NCBI GenBank assembly: GCA_041395725.1
Contig: JAWKZW010000001.1
Coordinates: 2,852,001 to 2,916,000 of the forward strand
Origin: Gammaproteobacteria bacterium
GTDB taxonomy: Bacteria; Pseudomonadota; Gammaproteobacteria; Pseudomonadales; Pseudohongiellaceae
Reading direction: 5' to 3'
DNA length: 64,000 nucleotides
In this document: one piece after another, positions 25,904 to 34,541 of the stretch
Layout: every line of letters starts with the position of its first letter
How positions within the stretch are numbered: the first letter of the stretch is position 1
Program-made: the position numbers and the translations under genes
Notes under the pieces: generated by a model
Databases searched by the model: none
What the model was told of the DNA's origin: nothing
The model's input: the letters and a program-made list of their open reading frames with translations, nothing else

Positions 25904-28102
25904 CTATCTGGCCAGGGGGTCAGGCCGCATCTGAAAGTGATAGACTTTGCTGGTAGTGCCGGCACCTGTTTCCATGTGGAATGGCGCCCGGCTTGAGATC
26001 GTGGCCCAGAGGCCTTGACCCTGCCAGCCTGCATCTGGATCATCAATGCGGCCATCCAGCCATTTGGTGTAAAAGCCCAGTGGGTAAGGAACGGTCAGGC
26101 GCACCCATTCGCCTTGATTAAGGACCAGCAGGGCGCCTGACTGATTGCCAGTGTTGATGGGTGTATTGGCACCCAGCCCGAGGGTATTGAACTGATCCAC
26201 CCAGGTGTAATAGCTGCCCTCTGAACTGCCTGATTGCTGGAGATTCTTGAATTGAGGCAGGGGTTCGGTAAAGAAGGTCCAGCCTTCCGGGCAATGTTGC
26301 CCGGTTGCCTCCGGGCCATTGAGAGGTCCGGTGCACTTGCGCCGATCAAAGCTGCCCATGTGGCCACTGGCCAGGGCTACCCAGGCTACGCCATTGCGGT
26401 CGATATCCATGCCTCGTGGCGAAAAGCCCTCGATTGCGTCGCCATTTTCATCGATGGGAAGTTCGTAATATTCGGTGATGGCCGTGGTGGTGGGGTCATC
26501 CCCGGGCACTACGCGGACAATCGCTCCCGGGTAACTCAGATTGGAACCCCACACCGAGCCATCGGGTGCCGGGGCAACCGCGTAGAGGCCTGAATTGATA
26601 CGCTTGTCCAGATCGGGATCGACGGGCGCATCCGGGGCCACGTAATCGTCCCGCCGGCCATTGCCGTTGGTGTCAAGGATAAACGGTGTCCAGCCCTGGG
26701 CGGCCACGGCGTCTCCGGTTTCCAGAAACTCCCGGGTATTGAGCCATCCCACCACGCTACCACCACCACTGGTCCACAGCGTGTCGTCCTCGTCTTCGGC
26801 GAACATCAGGTGGTGGGTGCCGAAACAGGTATTGATCGGTGTGTAAGTATCGGTGGATGGATCGTAGACGCCCAGATGCCGGCCTGAAGGGCCCAGCGGA
26901 AATTCCCGGGCAGAGGGGTGGTCCGAGCCATCCTGGCAGAATTCAGGAACGTCGCCAGGGGCCCTGGCCCGCGATGTAATCCATACCCGACCTTGGCTGT
27001 CCATCATGGGATTGTGCACGGTGGTGGCGGCGTCCCAGATCGGTTCGTTACCCCAGTAGGGTGAAGGAGCCATCGGCGCGGTCGGCGCCGGCTTATAATC
27101 CGGGTCTTCAGGGAATACAGGAACCTGATCGGTGCTATGGGTCGCCGGATCGAGCACCGGCAGGTAGTCGGCGCTGTTTTCCAATGCCCCGTAAAGTTTG
27201 CCGTAGCCATTGACGGTCGGATCACGCCGGTCCGTCGAAACCAGGTCATGCAGGTAGGCAGTGGGATCCGCCCAGTCCCACTGGGTGATCACTACATTAC
27301 GTTCCAGCCCCTGCGGTCGCTCCGGCACCGGCGGCAACTCACCGGCCGCAATGCGGTCGGTCCAGTCAGCGTACATTGTCAGGGCCCGGTCGCCCATGCC
27401 TGCCAGTATCCGGCTCATGAAGCCGCCGGCCTGTCCGGAGCGCACGCGCCGGTTCCAGACATCGAAGCTGGTTTCGGCATCGGCAAACAGGTCGGGAAAG
27501 GTGCGGGTGGCCGCGTTACCCATCTGATGGCAGACTACGCAACCACCATTGGTGACCTGGCGTATAAAATCGTCCTGGGTCTGCACTTCCGGTGCAATGC
27601 CATTGCCGTCGGGGCCGGTCCCCGGAAATTCATGTGCTTCAGGAATCTCTAGCAGGGAATACCAGTAGCCGGCGGGGTAGTACTGGGCCGCAGCCGCGGC
27701 ATCAGGTGCAACCTCCGCAGTCAGATTCAGCTCGGCCCCGGGGGCAGCGGTAACGCGCGCGGAGTCCACCAGGCCATAGCCTCTGACCCAGATCTCGTAA
27801 CCGGCATCGGGGAGGTCCGGGATGACGTAGCGCCCCTGGTCGTCGGTAACAACAGTTTTGGAATAAAGAGTTGGCAGATCACGAGTCTCGGCGATTACCC
27901 AGACGCCTGCTTCGGGTCCATTGGAGCTGGTGACGATGCCTCCGATAGAGTCACCGTCCAGAGCCACCGGAGAGGCAGAGGTTGAATCCGGGGTGGTCGT
28001 TGTCGAGACAGACTGGTCAGTAACACCCGGCTCTCCACAGGCAGCAACAACCAGCAGGGTTATGACTGTTAGAGTCGACCGCAGGGGATGGATATTGGGC
28101 AT
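25904..28102 (-). CDS. Lipoprotein with carboxypeptidase-regulatory-like domain, CxxCH haem site and propeller
   Basis: 732 residues. The signal peptide ends in a lipobox (VVAAC, Cys about residue 22), then a low-complexity Ser/Thr linker, a carboxypeptidase-regulatory-like (CarboxypepD_reg) beta domain (about 50-130; GGIVTSSNGPEAGVWVIAE), a segment with one haem-binding CVVCH (about residue 188), and a long C-terminal part (about 330-730) with Vgb/streptogramin-lyase-like blades (MMDSQGRVWITSRA, GMDIDRNGVAWVALASGHMG). It is probably an exposed or periplasmic lipid-anchored redox or sugar-related protein, but no activity can be assigned. Confidence 0.72.
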   Translation of the reverse strand: MPNIHPLRSTLTVITLLVVAACGEPGVTDQSVSTTTTPDSTSASPVALDGDSIGGIVTSSNGPEAGVWVIAETRDLPTLYSKTVVTDDQGRYVIPDLPDAGYEIWVRGYGLVDSARVTAAPGAELNLTAEVAPDAAAAAQYYPAGYWYSLLEIPEAHEFPGTGPDGNGIAPEVQTQDDFIRQVTNGGCVVCHQMGNAATRTFPDLFADAETSFDVWNRRVRSGQAGGFMSRILAGMGDRALTMYADWTDRIAAGELPPVPERPQGLERNVVITQWDWADPTAYLHDLVSTDRRDPTVNGYGKLYGALENSADYLPVLDPATHSTDQVPVFPEDPDYKPAPTAPMAPSPYWGNEPIWDAATTVHNPMMDSQGRVWITSRARAPGDVPEFCQDGSDHPSAREFPLGPSGRHLGVYDPSTDTYTPINTCFGTHHLMFAEDEDDTLWTSGGGSVVGWLNTREFLETGDAVAAQGWTPFILDTNGNGRRDDYVAPDAPVDPDLDKRINSGLYAVAPAPDGSVWGSNLSYPGAIVRVVPGDDPTTTAITEYYELPIDENGDAIEGFSPRGMDIDRNGVAWVALASGHMGSFDRRKCTGPLNGPEATGQHCPEGWTFFTEPLPQFKNLQQSGSSEGSYYTWVDQFNTLGLGANTPINTGNQSGALLVLNQGEWVRLTVPYPLGFYTKWLDGRIDDPDAGWQGQGLWATISSRAPFHMETGAGTTSKVYHFQMRPDPLAR

Positions 28103-28326
28103 GGGGACCTCTTCTTCTTTTTCATTGAGTGTATGGTCAACACACTGTACTGCGCCCGGACAGCACTGGCAATGCCTGTCTGGATCAATCGATCCCGAAG
28201 GAACTGGCTGTTTATCGCTGGTAATAGCCCATTTGGGGTAGCATAATGCGCGGCGCTTCTGTTATCGCAGCGCCAGGCCGGGAAATCCCGGCCGTCTCTT
28301 TTCCATAATGAATTTGCGGGACCCCC

Positions 28327-29463
28327 ATGCAAGCCAAAGTTTCCTCGACCCTGCCTGAAGCCGCGGCGAATATCGTTATTCGGCCGGCAAGTCCGGAGGA
28401 TCTGTCGCCCCTCATGGCCCTGGAGATGGCTACTTTTGCCACAGACCGGTTGACCAGGCGCCGAATGCAGCACTGGATACGGGCTGAAAACGGCATTCTG
28501 TTGCTGGCGGAGCAGGAGGGAGTGTTGCTCGGCTACTGTCTGGCATTGTTGCACCGGGGTATCCGGCTGGTGCGGTTGTACTCGCTGGCGGTCAGCGAGG
28601 AGGCGCGAGGCAGGGGCGTTGGCAGTCTGCTTGTTTCCCGATTGGAAACCCTGGCTGCCAGGCGCGGTAAATTGTTCATGCGCCTGGAAGTGGCCCATGA
28701 CAATCTGGCGGCAATCAAGCTTTACGAAAAGCTCGGCTTTGTCATTTTCGGCACGCTAGAGGATTACTACGAGGATCACCGGAACGCGCTGCGCATGCAG
28801 AAACGGATACGCTACCCGGGAGAAAGTCTCCGCCACCGGGCCGTGCCATGGTATCGGCAGACAACCGGATTCACCTGCGGCCCGGCGTCCCTGATGATGG
28901 TGATGGCAGCGCTGGACGATTCCCTGCAGATCACCCAGGAGTTGGAGCTCGATATCTGGCGGGAGGCGACAACTATTTTCATGACGGCCGGCCATGGCGG
29001 AAGCCACCCGGTCGGGCTGGCGCTGGTAGCCCACGCGCGCGGCTTCCGGGCCAGAGTGATAATTAACAAAACGGAACCGCTGTTCCTGGAAGGCGTGCGC
29101 ACGCCTGAAAAGAAACAGATCCTGACCGTTGTGCACAATCATTTTGTTGCCCAGGCCGAACAGGCGGGGGTTCCCATAATCCATTCCAATATTACCCAGA
29201 AGCAGGTCGAAGAATTCCTTGATGACGGCGCACTGGTACTGATGCTGATCAGTACCTACCGGATGGATTCAAGGAAGGCTCCCCACTGGGTTGCGATTAC
29301 CGCCATCGATGACGAGTGCCTTTATGTGCATGATCCTGACCCAACGGAGATAGAGCAGAGCAGTCTGGACTGTCAGCATCTACCCATCCTGCGCAGTGAC
29401 TTCGATCGTATGAGCGTGTTCGGCAGGAATCAGCTGCGGACTGCAGTAATCATTGAAAAATAG
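28327..29463 (+). CDS. GNAT acetyltransferase fused to C39-like peptidase domain
   Basis: 378 residues. The N-terminal GNAT domain (about 17-160) has the acetyl-CoA loop EEARGRGVGSLL and the RimI-like ending NLAAIKLYEKLGF. The C-terminal domain (about 175-375) is C39-like: catalytic Cys in TTGFTCGPASLMMV, His in PHWVAITAID, Asp in YVHDPDP. Such fusions are known in Proteobacteria, often near RimK-like ATP-grasp genes, here about 5 kb away. Whether the C39 part cuts peptides and the GNAT part modifies the same substrate is inference. Confidence 0.85.
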   Translation: MQAKVSSTLPEAAANIVIRPASPEDLSPLMALEMATFATDRLTRRRMQHWIRAENGILLLAEQEGVLLGYCLALLHRGIRLVRLYSLAVSEEARGRGVGSLLVSRLETLAARRGKLFMRLEVAHDNLAAIKLYEKLGFVIFGTLEDYYEDHRNALRMQKRIRYPGESLRHRAVPWYRQTTGFTCGPASLMMVMAALDDSLQITQELELDIWREATTIFMTAGHGGSHPVGLALVAHARGFRARVIINKTEPLFLEGVRTPEKKQILTVVHNHFVAQAEQAGVPIIHSNITQKQVEEFLDDGALVLMLISTYRMDSRKAPHWVAITAIDDECLYVHDPDPTEIEQSSLDCQHLPILRSDFDRMSVFGRNQLRTAVIIEK

Positions 29464-29469
29464 GCCCGA

Positions 29470-29500
29470 GCATTGCGGTAGTAAATCAGCGGTTTCCGAA
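29470..29500. repeat. Single arm of the dispersed inverted-repeat family
   Basis: GCATTGCGGTAGTAAATCAG and the following bases match the right-hand end of the 17281 and 55216 elements. It begins seven bases after the stop codon of the GNAT/C39 gene and abuts the stop of the SRPBCC gene. It is a solitary end, so either a relic or a terminator-like use of the repeat. Confidence 0.5.
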
Positions 29501-29938
29501 TCAGCGATTCGCTAAATAAAGCTTCAGGTTTTCCACCAGGAAATAGTGCCAGCCTCCCAGACAACTTTCCCGCGTGAACTCGGGTACCGTGTCAGGAAAA
29601 TCTTCCTGTACAGTAAAGTTGAAGTTTAATCGTGACCCTTCCTGTTGCTCTTCGATATGAAAAACCGCCTCGGCTTTTCCCGGGTATCCGCCATATACCC
29701 AGGAGTAGGCGATTTTCCTGCCGGGTTCGACCGCAGTGACCTCCCACAGATGGAGAAACTGGCGTTCGCCTGAATCGACGGTGAAGCTGGTTCGAAAACC
29801 TTTGCGTGGTTGAAAATCAGGAATGTTGTCGAAATACCACTGGCGCATCTGCTCGCTGTCGGTAATGGCGGTCCACAGGCGAGAGGCCGGGCAGCCGTAA
29901 TGCTGCGAAATTGATACCGGAGGTTCTGTGCTTTTCAA
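29501..29938 (-). CDS. SRPBCC/AHSA1-like domain protein
   Basis: 145 residues of the SRPBCC (START-like) fold: SRLWTAITDSEQMRQWYFD at the N-terminus, central HLWEVTAVEPGRKIAYSWVY and a C-terminal helix (CLGGWHYFLVENLKLYLAN) match AHSA1-type proteins, which bind hydrophobic ligands or Hsp90-like partners. The start is TTG, 10 bases after the stop of the flavin reductase gene, so it is the last gene of a three-gene operon. Ligand unknown. Confidence 0.82.
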   Translation of the reverse strand: MKSTEPPVSISQHYGCPASRLWTAITDSEQMRQWYFDNIPDFQPRKGFRTSFTVDSGERQFLHLWEVTAVEPGRKIAYSWVYGGYPGKAEAVFHIEEQQEGSRLNFNFTVQEDFPDTVPEFTRESCLGGWHYFLVENLKLYLANR

Positions 29939-29948
29939 CCGTCAGCAC

Positions 29949-30572
29949 TCACTCGGGACGGATCAGGCTGAACAGAGAGTCGGCGTCTACCCGGGTGTAA
30001 TCGTTATAACCCAGCCTGCCGATGGGCAACATTCGGGTGACATCGATCAGTCCTTCGTCGGTGATGAACTCGTCGGCGATGTGGATGCCGACTACTTCGC
30101 CAAAGATAACCTTGTAGACATCGGTGGGATCCCAGCCCGGGATTTCGACGGTCTTCAGATACCGGCATTCCAGGTTGACCGGCGCTTCCCCGATGCGTGG
30201 TGCAGCGACCAGATTACAGGGCAGGGGGGTAAGTCCGTTAAGAGCGATTTCATCCTGCTCCGGGGACAGGCTGGCAGAGGACTGATTCATCTCTTCCCGC
30301 GTCTCCCAGGTGGCCATGTTGCAAACAAATTCTCCTGATATCTCAATATTTCTCACCGAATCCTTGGTGCGGTCCGAAGCGGTGCCGACTCCAGCAGAAA
30401 ACATGACCGTGGGCGGGCTGTAGCAGACGGCGTTGAAAAAACTGTAAGGTGCCAGGTTGAATATCCCGGCGCCATCCACGGAACTGATCCAGCCTATAGG
30501 GCGAGGAATAATGAGACTGTTAAAAGGGTTACGGGGCAGGCCATGGTTCTTTTTCCTGGGTTCGTAAAACAT
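29949..30572 (-). CDS. Flavin reductase family protein (DIM6/NTAB type)
   Basis: 207 residues with the split-barrel flavin-binding fold: NSLIIPRPIGWISSVDGAGI followed by NLAPYSFFNAVCYSPPTVMF is the conserved flavin-contacting segment, and RNIEISGEFVCNMATWE follows as usual. These proteins bind FMN and either reduce it with NAD(P)H or act as oxidoreductases. It lies between an MFS transporter and an SRPBCC gene in one transcription unit, suggesting uptake and modification of a small organic compound. Confidence 0.87.
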   Translation of the reverse strand: MFYEPRKKNHGLPRNPFNSLIIPRPIGWISSVDGAGIFNLAPYSFFNAVCYSPPTVMFSAGVGTASDRTKDSVRNIEISGEFVCNMATWETREEMNQSSASLSPEQDEIALNGLTPLPCNLVAAPRIGEAPVNLECRYLKTVEIPGWDPTDVYKVIFGEVVGIHIADEFITDEGLIDVTRMLPIGRLGYNDYTRVDADSLFSLIRPE

Positions 30573-30587
30573 AAGTTCCTCATGCTG

Positions 30588-31811
30588 TCAGTTACCGGTG
30601 CTGGGCAACAATTGTCTGGAGTAGTCCTGTTCTTCGATGGGCCAGTGCATCAGGGCAGCGGCGATCCCCAGCGCGATGCCGGCCATCCAGATACCGTCAT
30701 ACGTGCCGGTACGCTCGTACAGCCAGCCCCCAAGCCAGACCCCACTGAAACTGCCGAGCTGGTGGCTGAGAAAGACGATACCATAGAGAAATGTCATGTA
30801 GCGGGTTCCAAAAAACAAGGCTACCAGGCCGGAGGTCGGTGGTACTGTCGCCAGCCACAGAAATCCCATTGCTGCACTGAACAGCAGGATGCTCGGGATG
30901 GTAACCGGTGCGAGCAGAAAGGCGGAAATCACTACCGCGCGGCCAAGGTAGATGGAGGCGAGTATTTTTCGCATGGAGCGCCGGCTGCTGAGAGTGCCTG
31001 CATAGTAGGAACCGAATACATTACACAGGCCGATCAGGCTGATACTCCAGGCGCCGATGGAGGCAGGAAAACCAAGATCCACCACGTAGCCAGGCATGTG
31101 CACTGTAATGAAGGCGACGTGAAAGCCGCAAACGAAAAAGCCTGACACCAGCAGTGTGTAGGATTTTACCCTCAGCGCGTTGCCGGCGATGCGCGCAAGG
31201 CTGGCATTGACGTGGGGTTCGTCATCGGTATCCCGGGGGCTTCCGTAGCGGGCCAGCGGGAAAGCAAACAATACCATCAGGAAAGCCGACAGACCCAGAA
31301 ACTGTAAAGCCTGAAACCAGCCGGCTGCATCGACCACCAGCTGAATAAAAGGCACCACCAGGAACTGCCCCATGCTGCCGGCTGCTGTTCCCATGCCCAG
31401 TGCCCAGCCCCGCCGCTCTTCTGGCACTGCGCGGGCGATAGCCGGCAACACAATACCAAAGGAGGTTCCGGATATACCGGCGCCAACCATCAGACCCGCG
31501 GTCGAGATGACCTGCAGTTCCGTAGTTGAGAAAGCCATGGCAAACATGCCCAGGCCATACAGAAAGACGCCGGCCAACAAGACCCTCAAATTGCCATAAC
31601 GATCAGCCAGCCCGCCGGCGATTACCGCAAAGACTCCCCAGGACAGGTTCTGTATAGCCAGCGCCAGAGCCAGCACGTCCCGTCCCCAGCCGTTGGCAGC
31701 CGACATGGGCTGCATGAACAGGCCGAAACCAGCGCGATAGCCGAACGACAGCACCAGTAACAGGCAGGCGCTGATCAGAACCGGGAGGTAGGACTTGGCG
31801 GATTGAGTCAT
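30588..31811 (-). CDS. MFS transporter
   Basis: 407 residues with 12 predicted membrane helices. The first loops have the MFS signature (GLADRYGNLRVLLAGVFLYG after helix 2), and the MQPMSAANGWGRDVLALALA segment in helices 1-2 resembles the monocarboxylate/OFA-like branch. The substrate is unknown. It is the first gene of an operon with the flavin reductase (15-base gap) and SRPBCC genes. Confidence 0.88.
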   Translation of the reverse strand: MTQSAKSYLPVLISACLLLVLSFGYRAGFGLFMQPMSAANGWGRDVLALALAIQNLSWGVFAVIAGGLADRYGNLRVLLAGVFLYGLGMFAMAFSTTELQVISTAGLMVGAGISGTSFGIVLPAIARAVPEERRGWALGMGTAAGSMGQFLVVPFIQLVVDAAGWFQALQFLGLSAFLMVLFAFPLARYGSPRDTDDEPHVNASLARIAGNALRVKSYTLLVSGFFVCGFHVAFITVHMPGYVVDLGFPASIGAWSISLIGLCNVFGSYYAGTLSSRRSMRKILASIYLGRAVVISAFLLAPVTIPSILLFSAAMGFLWLATVPPTSGLVALFFGTRYMTFLYGIVFLSHQLGSFSGVWLGGWLYERTGTYDGIWMAGIALGIAAALMHWPIEEQDYSRQLLPSTGN

Positions 31812-31850
31812 GACTGGTGTGCTCTGTCAGCGCCAGGGGGGCAGTGTCAT

Positions 31851-32051
31851 TCAGGCCGGTGAAGCCAGTCGCCCGAACTCGATCCACTGCGCCAGACCCG
31901 GGGCGAATTCCTCCCGCACCTTGCGATCATAGCGATCCAGATCTTCCTGGTTCACCACATCACGCCAGGGGCCATTGGTGCCTCTGTGCAGGAACGCCTC
32001 ACCGCCGCCCTGCCAGATAGTGCCCGACAGACTCCCGCAGAGCGCTTCCAT
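31851..32051 (-). pseudogene. C-terminal fragment of a sulfotransferase
   Basis: 66 residues (FLHRGTNGPWRDVVNQEDLDR, then YDRKVREEFAPGLAQWIEFG) that match only the C-terminal end of sulfotransferase-domain proteins, where the (R/K)GTNGRWR loop contacts PAPS. The P-loop-like 5'-phosphosulfate site and the rest of the enzyme are absent. The ATG at 32051 lies within five bases of a copy of the dispersed repeat, so the element probably marks the truncation point. It has no activity by itself. Confidence 0.6.
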
Positions 32052-32250
32052 AATTAATCAGAGGTTCCTAAGTTATTTATCGCCTGGTTGCAGTTTCTAT
32101 TGTTTATAACTCTTTATTACCAGGACTTTCAATTCATTTGGGGTGACCTGTGATAAATAATCAACTGACAAGGCGGTGAGCCGCGATAGGCAGTCAGTCA
32201 GCGAGCCCTTCTGAAGGTCAGCGCAATGTGGTAGCTGTTCAGCTGTTCCC
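32046..32250. repeat. Degenerate copy of the dispersed inverted-repeat family (copy D)
   Basis: The left end (ATAATTAATCAGAGGTTCC, about 32050-32069) matches the family's right-arm core; near the right end, CTTCTGAAGGTCAGCGCAATGTGGTAG (about 32208-32234, shown in part) matches the outer arm of copy A. The interior is AT-richer than in other copies and contains no gene. It separates the sulfotransferase fragment from the cupredoxin gene and fills most of that 306-base gap. Confidence 0.45.
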
Positions 32251-32357
32251 GAAGGTCAATCAGGTGAGAGCAGCAACTGAAACCTTGACAGCAACACCTG
32301 GTGAGAACACTCTTCGTTTCGATACAGGAGACCTTGATTTTTTTATGGAAGGAAACT

Positions 32358-32822
32358 ATGAAACAGTTTGTCTTGCTTGTTTTGCTGGTGCCGCTCTTTG
32401 CCCGGGCTGAGGTGCACACTGTGCAATCCGTGGATTATCGGGATTATCAGTCCCTGTTTTTCGATCCGCACTTTCTGACCATCAGCCCCGGGGACAGTAT
32501 TGCTTTTACCGTGACCAATTTTGATCACCAGCCCCAGTCAGTTTTTGTTCCTGATGGAGCCCGACACTGGCAAGCGGAGAACGGAGAAAACATAACCGTT
32601 CAGTTCGAAGAAGAGGGTGTTTATATTTTTGACTGCCACTATCACAACGTGATGGGCATGGCGGGAGTCATCCTGGTGGGCAGTCCCGGTAATGTCGAAG
32701 CGGCGAGACAGTTCTTCGTAACATACCGGGAAGAGACTTTCGCGTTCAATAAAGCGCGCCTGGATTACCTCTGGGATGCTGCCAGCCCATTAGTTTCAAG
32801 CCCCCAGGGAGCCCCTGACTGA
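32358..32822 (+). CDS. Pseudoazurin-like cupredoxin
   Basis: 154 residues from ATG 32358 (AAGGA just before it; the longer frame from 32301 has no signal peptide). The signal peptide ends near FARA (residue 18). The cupredoxin core has the pattern SPGDSIAFTVTNFDHQPQSV (first His ligand) and YIFDCHYHNVMGMAG, whose Cys, His and Met are the other type-1 copper ligands as in pseudoazurin. A 35-residue tail follows the fold. A periplasmic electron carrier is expected; the partner is not evident from neighbours. Confidence 0.8.
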   Translation: MKQFVLLVLLVPLFARAEVHTVQSVDYRDYQSLFFDPHFLTISPGDSIAFTVTNFDHQPQSVFVPDGARHWQAENGENITVQFEEEGVYIFDCHYHNVMGMAGVILVGSPGNVEAARQFFVTYREETFAFNKARLDYLWDAASPLVSSPQGAPD

Positions 32823-32919
32823 TTGCCAACAGGCTCCGTCACCAGCCCCTGGTCCTGACTTACGCCTCTCGCGCTATTCTGTCTGGTATCGCCTGGGTTG
32901 AATGCGGTTGCCGACAGGA

Positions 32920-34098
32920 TCAGGCATAGGTCGTATTGCCGTCCTCACTTTTATTCCTGCGCTCACGCACGCGGCGCAGAAAGCGCAAAAAGCGACGCAG
33001 GCTGAGTGCCAGTCCGGTCCACACCATTAATACTGCAAAGAAAGATACCAGGCCTGCAACAGTCTGACCGGGAAGGCCCAGGGCTTCCCCGGTATGCAGG
33101 AATCGCACCCAGGAGCGGGCCTGACGGCCGGGTGACTGGCTGGTGAACGGTTGCCACGCGACGACCTGTCCGGAAGCCCGGTCGAGGCTCAGTGTGTGGC
33201 GTTTTTGCGGCTCTCCGCCACTGCCCTGATCTATCGAGAAGCTCACCGTGTCGGCGCCAGCGGCGGGCAGGGTGATGGTGATCGCGCGCCAGTCGCCGAC
33301 GTATTCGCTCTCCCGTACCCTGGCAAACAGTGCATCCAGCGACTGCGATGGGGCGGTGGCGCTGACGGCTGCCTGGTTTGCCGGTTGGGGCGACGAACCT
33401 GACCTTCGCTGCGGGGGTTCTTCGCCGGCCAGTCGGTAGACCAGGTTGTTGGCCCAGGAGTAGTTGAACACGGTCGCGGTGGCTACAATCACTGCCAGCG
33501 GGATGGCAGACCAGATGCCAAACACATGATGCCAGTTGAAGTCGCGGGCCTGTCCACTTCTGGCGTTGGGATGAAACCACAGGCGCCCGCGCAAGGTCGC
33601 CCAGCGAATAATGCCGGGCAGCCACAGATAAATCCCACTGAGCACCAGGAATAGAAACAGCAGATTGGCCGCCCCGGTAACGGCGCGTGCAGTGCTGCGG
33701 CCCTCTCCGGTGACGTTAAACCAGCGATGCCAGCCGGTGACAGCCGAAAAGAACCGATCAAGGCGGTCGTCGACAGATTCATGAACGGTGCCGGTGTAGG
33801 GATTGAGATGCAGGCGGCCTGAACGTCCGGCGCTGAGAATAACCGGTGCCGCCGGGTCGCGGTTCAGAATCACGCTGGAGGCTTCGAAGTCTTCAGTTTC
33901 GGCACTGGCCAATAATGACTCCAGCGGCAGCCGCTGTTGACCGGATTCCGGTTCATAGGAATAGGCCCGGCTTTCCTGCCAGGCAAGTATCTGCCGTTCG
34001 TAGGTAAGAATGACCCCGGTGGCCGACATCATCAGAACCACCAGTCCGGCCACTACACCGCAAGTGAGATGGGCCCAGAAAAAAAGTTTGCGAATCAT
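32920..34098 (-). CDS. PepSY-associated membrane protein, likely iron-related reductase
   Basis: 392 residues from ATG 34098 (AAGGG upstream). Four membrane helices (about 8-30, 130-150, 175-200, 340-362) and a large periplasmic loop match the PepSY_TM family (PiuB/FecR-linked reductases): FFWAHLTCGVVAGLVVLMMS, LHLNPYTGTVHE, GWHRWFNVTGEGR and FLHTGEALGLPGQTVAG are diagnostic. Such proteins often reduce ferric siderophores. A Fur-type box lies 24 bases upstream, and a TonB receptor is divergently encoded. The frame extends to 34251 through a G12 tract, but that extension is not a plausible N-terminus. Confidence 0.85.
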   Translation of the reverse strand: MIRKLFFWAHLTCGVVAGLVVLMMSATGVILTYERQILAWQESRAYSYEPESGQQRLPLESLLASAETEDFEASSVILNRDPAAPVILSAGRSGRLHLNPYTGTVHESVDDRLDRFFSAVTGWHRWFNVTGEGRSTARAVTGAANLLFLFLVLSGIYLWLPGIIRWATLRGRLWFHPNARSGQARDFNWHHVFGIWSAIPLAVIVATATVFNYSWANNLVYRLAGEEPPQRRSGSSPQPANQAAVSATAPSQSLDALFARVRESEYVGDWRAITITLPAAGADTVSFSIDQGSGGEPQKRHTLSLDRASGQVVAWQPFTSQSPGRQARSWVRFLHTGEALGLPGQTVAGLVSFFAVLMVWTGLALSLRRFLRFLRRVRERRNKSEDGNTTYA

Positions 34099-34121
34099 GG
34101 TATTCCCTTTTGGTTTTCGTG

Positions 34122-34140
34122 AATGGTAATGGTTCTCATT
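34122..34140. promoter_or_regulatory. Fur-type box
   Basis: On the minus strand the site reads AATGAGAACCATTACCATT, matching 16 of 19 positions of the canonical AATGATAATCATTATCATT. It lies 24-42 bases upstream of the PepSY gene start, so iron-replete repression by Fur is expected. I found no second good box directly before the TonB receptor gene about 400 bp away. Confidence 0.7.
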
Positions 34141-34229
34141 TAGATTATCAATAACGAAATCGAGGAAGTTGCCGGCGCGGACAGTCGACGACCAGAATTG
34201 CTGGCGATCCTGACCGTGCGCACTGTCGT

Positions 34230-34241
34230 GGGGGGGGGGGG
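34230..34241. repeat. G12 homopolymer between divergent iron genes
   Basis: Twelve consecutive G residues within the intergenic region of the PepSY and TonB receptor genes. Such tracts slip readily in replication. The distance to the PepSY start is about 130 bases and to the receptor start about 300 bases, so it would affect promoter spacing at most, not reading frame. Confidence 0.85.
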
Positions 34242-34541
34242 AGGGCAGCAACTGCCGCCGCTATGGTTGGCCGGGGGACTGAATTGCCATGCCCGACGGT
34301 TGTACGGCGAACTCTGATTCCCCCTGCCGCGTGTTGCGGTACTTGCTACCGGGCCTTTAAGTTCGTTGATCGCGTTTCAATATCTTCATAAATATCAGAT
34401 GATTACTGGGTCGATACGAATGCTGGCAACCGTTATTTAACGGTTAAGTTGCATCATTGTTGGTGCCGATGCAGTAAGGTGCCTGTTTAATTTCTCTGAA
34501 CCGGTCAGTCCGGGAGCACGAGTCCTGGCGGGAAGTGAATT
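34242..34541. other. Upstream region of the TonB receptor gene
   Basis: 300 bases without a gene. It contains a perfect small palindrome (AACCGTTATTTAACGGTT, about 34428-34445) and a fragment resembling the end of the dispersed repeat (about 34329-34345). The final 70 bases (GGTGCCTG … CCGGTCAGTCCGG) are faintly like parts of a cobalamin riboswitch but lack its core. Confidence 0.35.

Noticed and set aside
34099..34251. N-terminal extension of the PepSY protein through the G12 tract
   Set aside because: It would place 51 non-family residues before a normal start with its own ribosome site, and it covers the Fur box.
34470..34541. Cobalamin-riboswitch-like sequence before the TonB receptor
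   Set aside because: Only scattered words (GGTGCCTG, CCGGT) fit; the conserved core with CCCGCAAC is absent and the start codon follows too closely.
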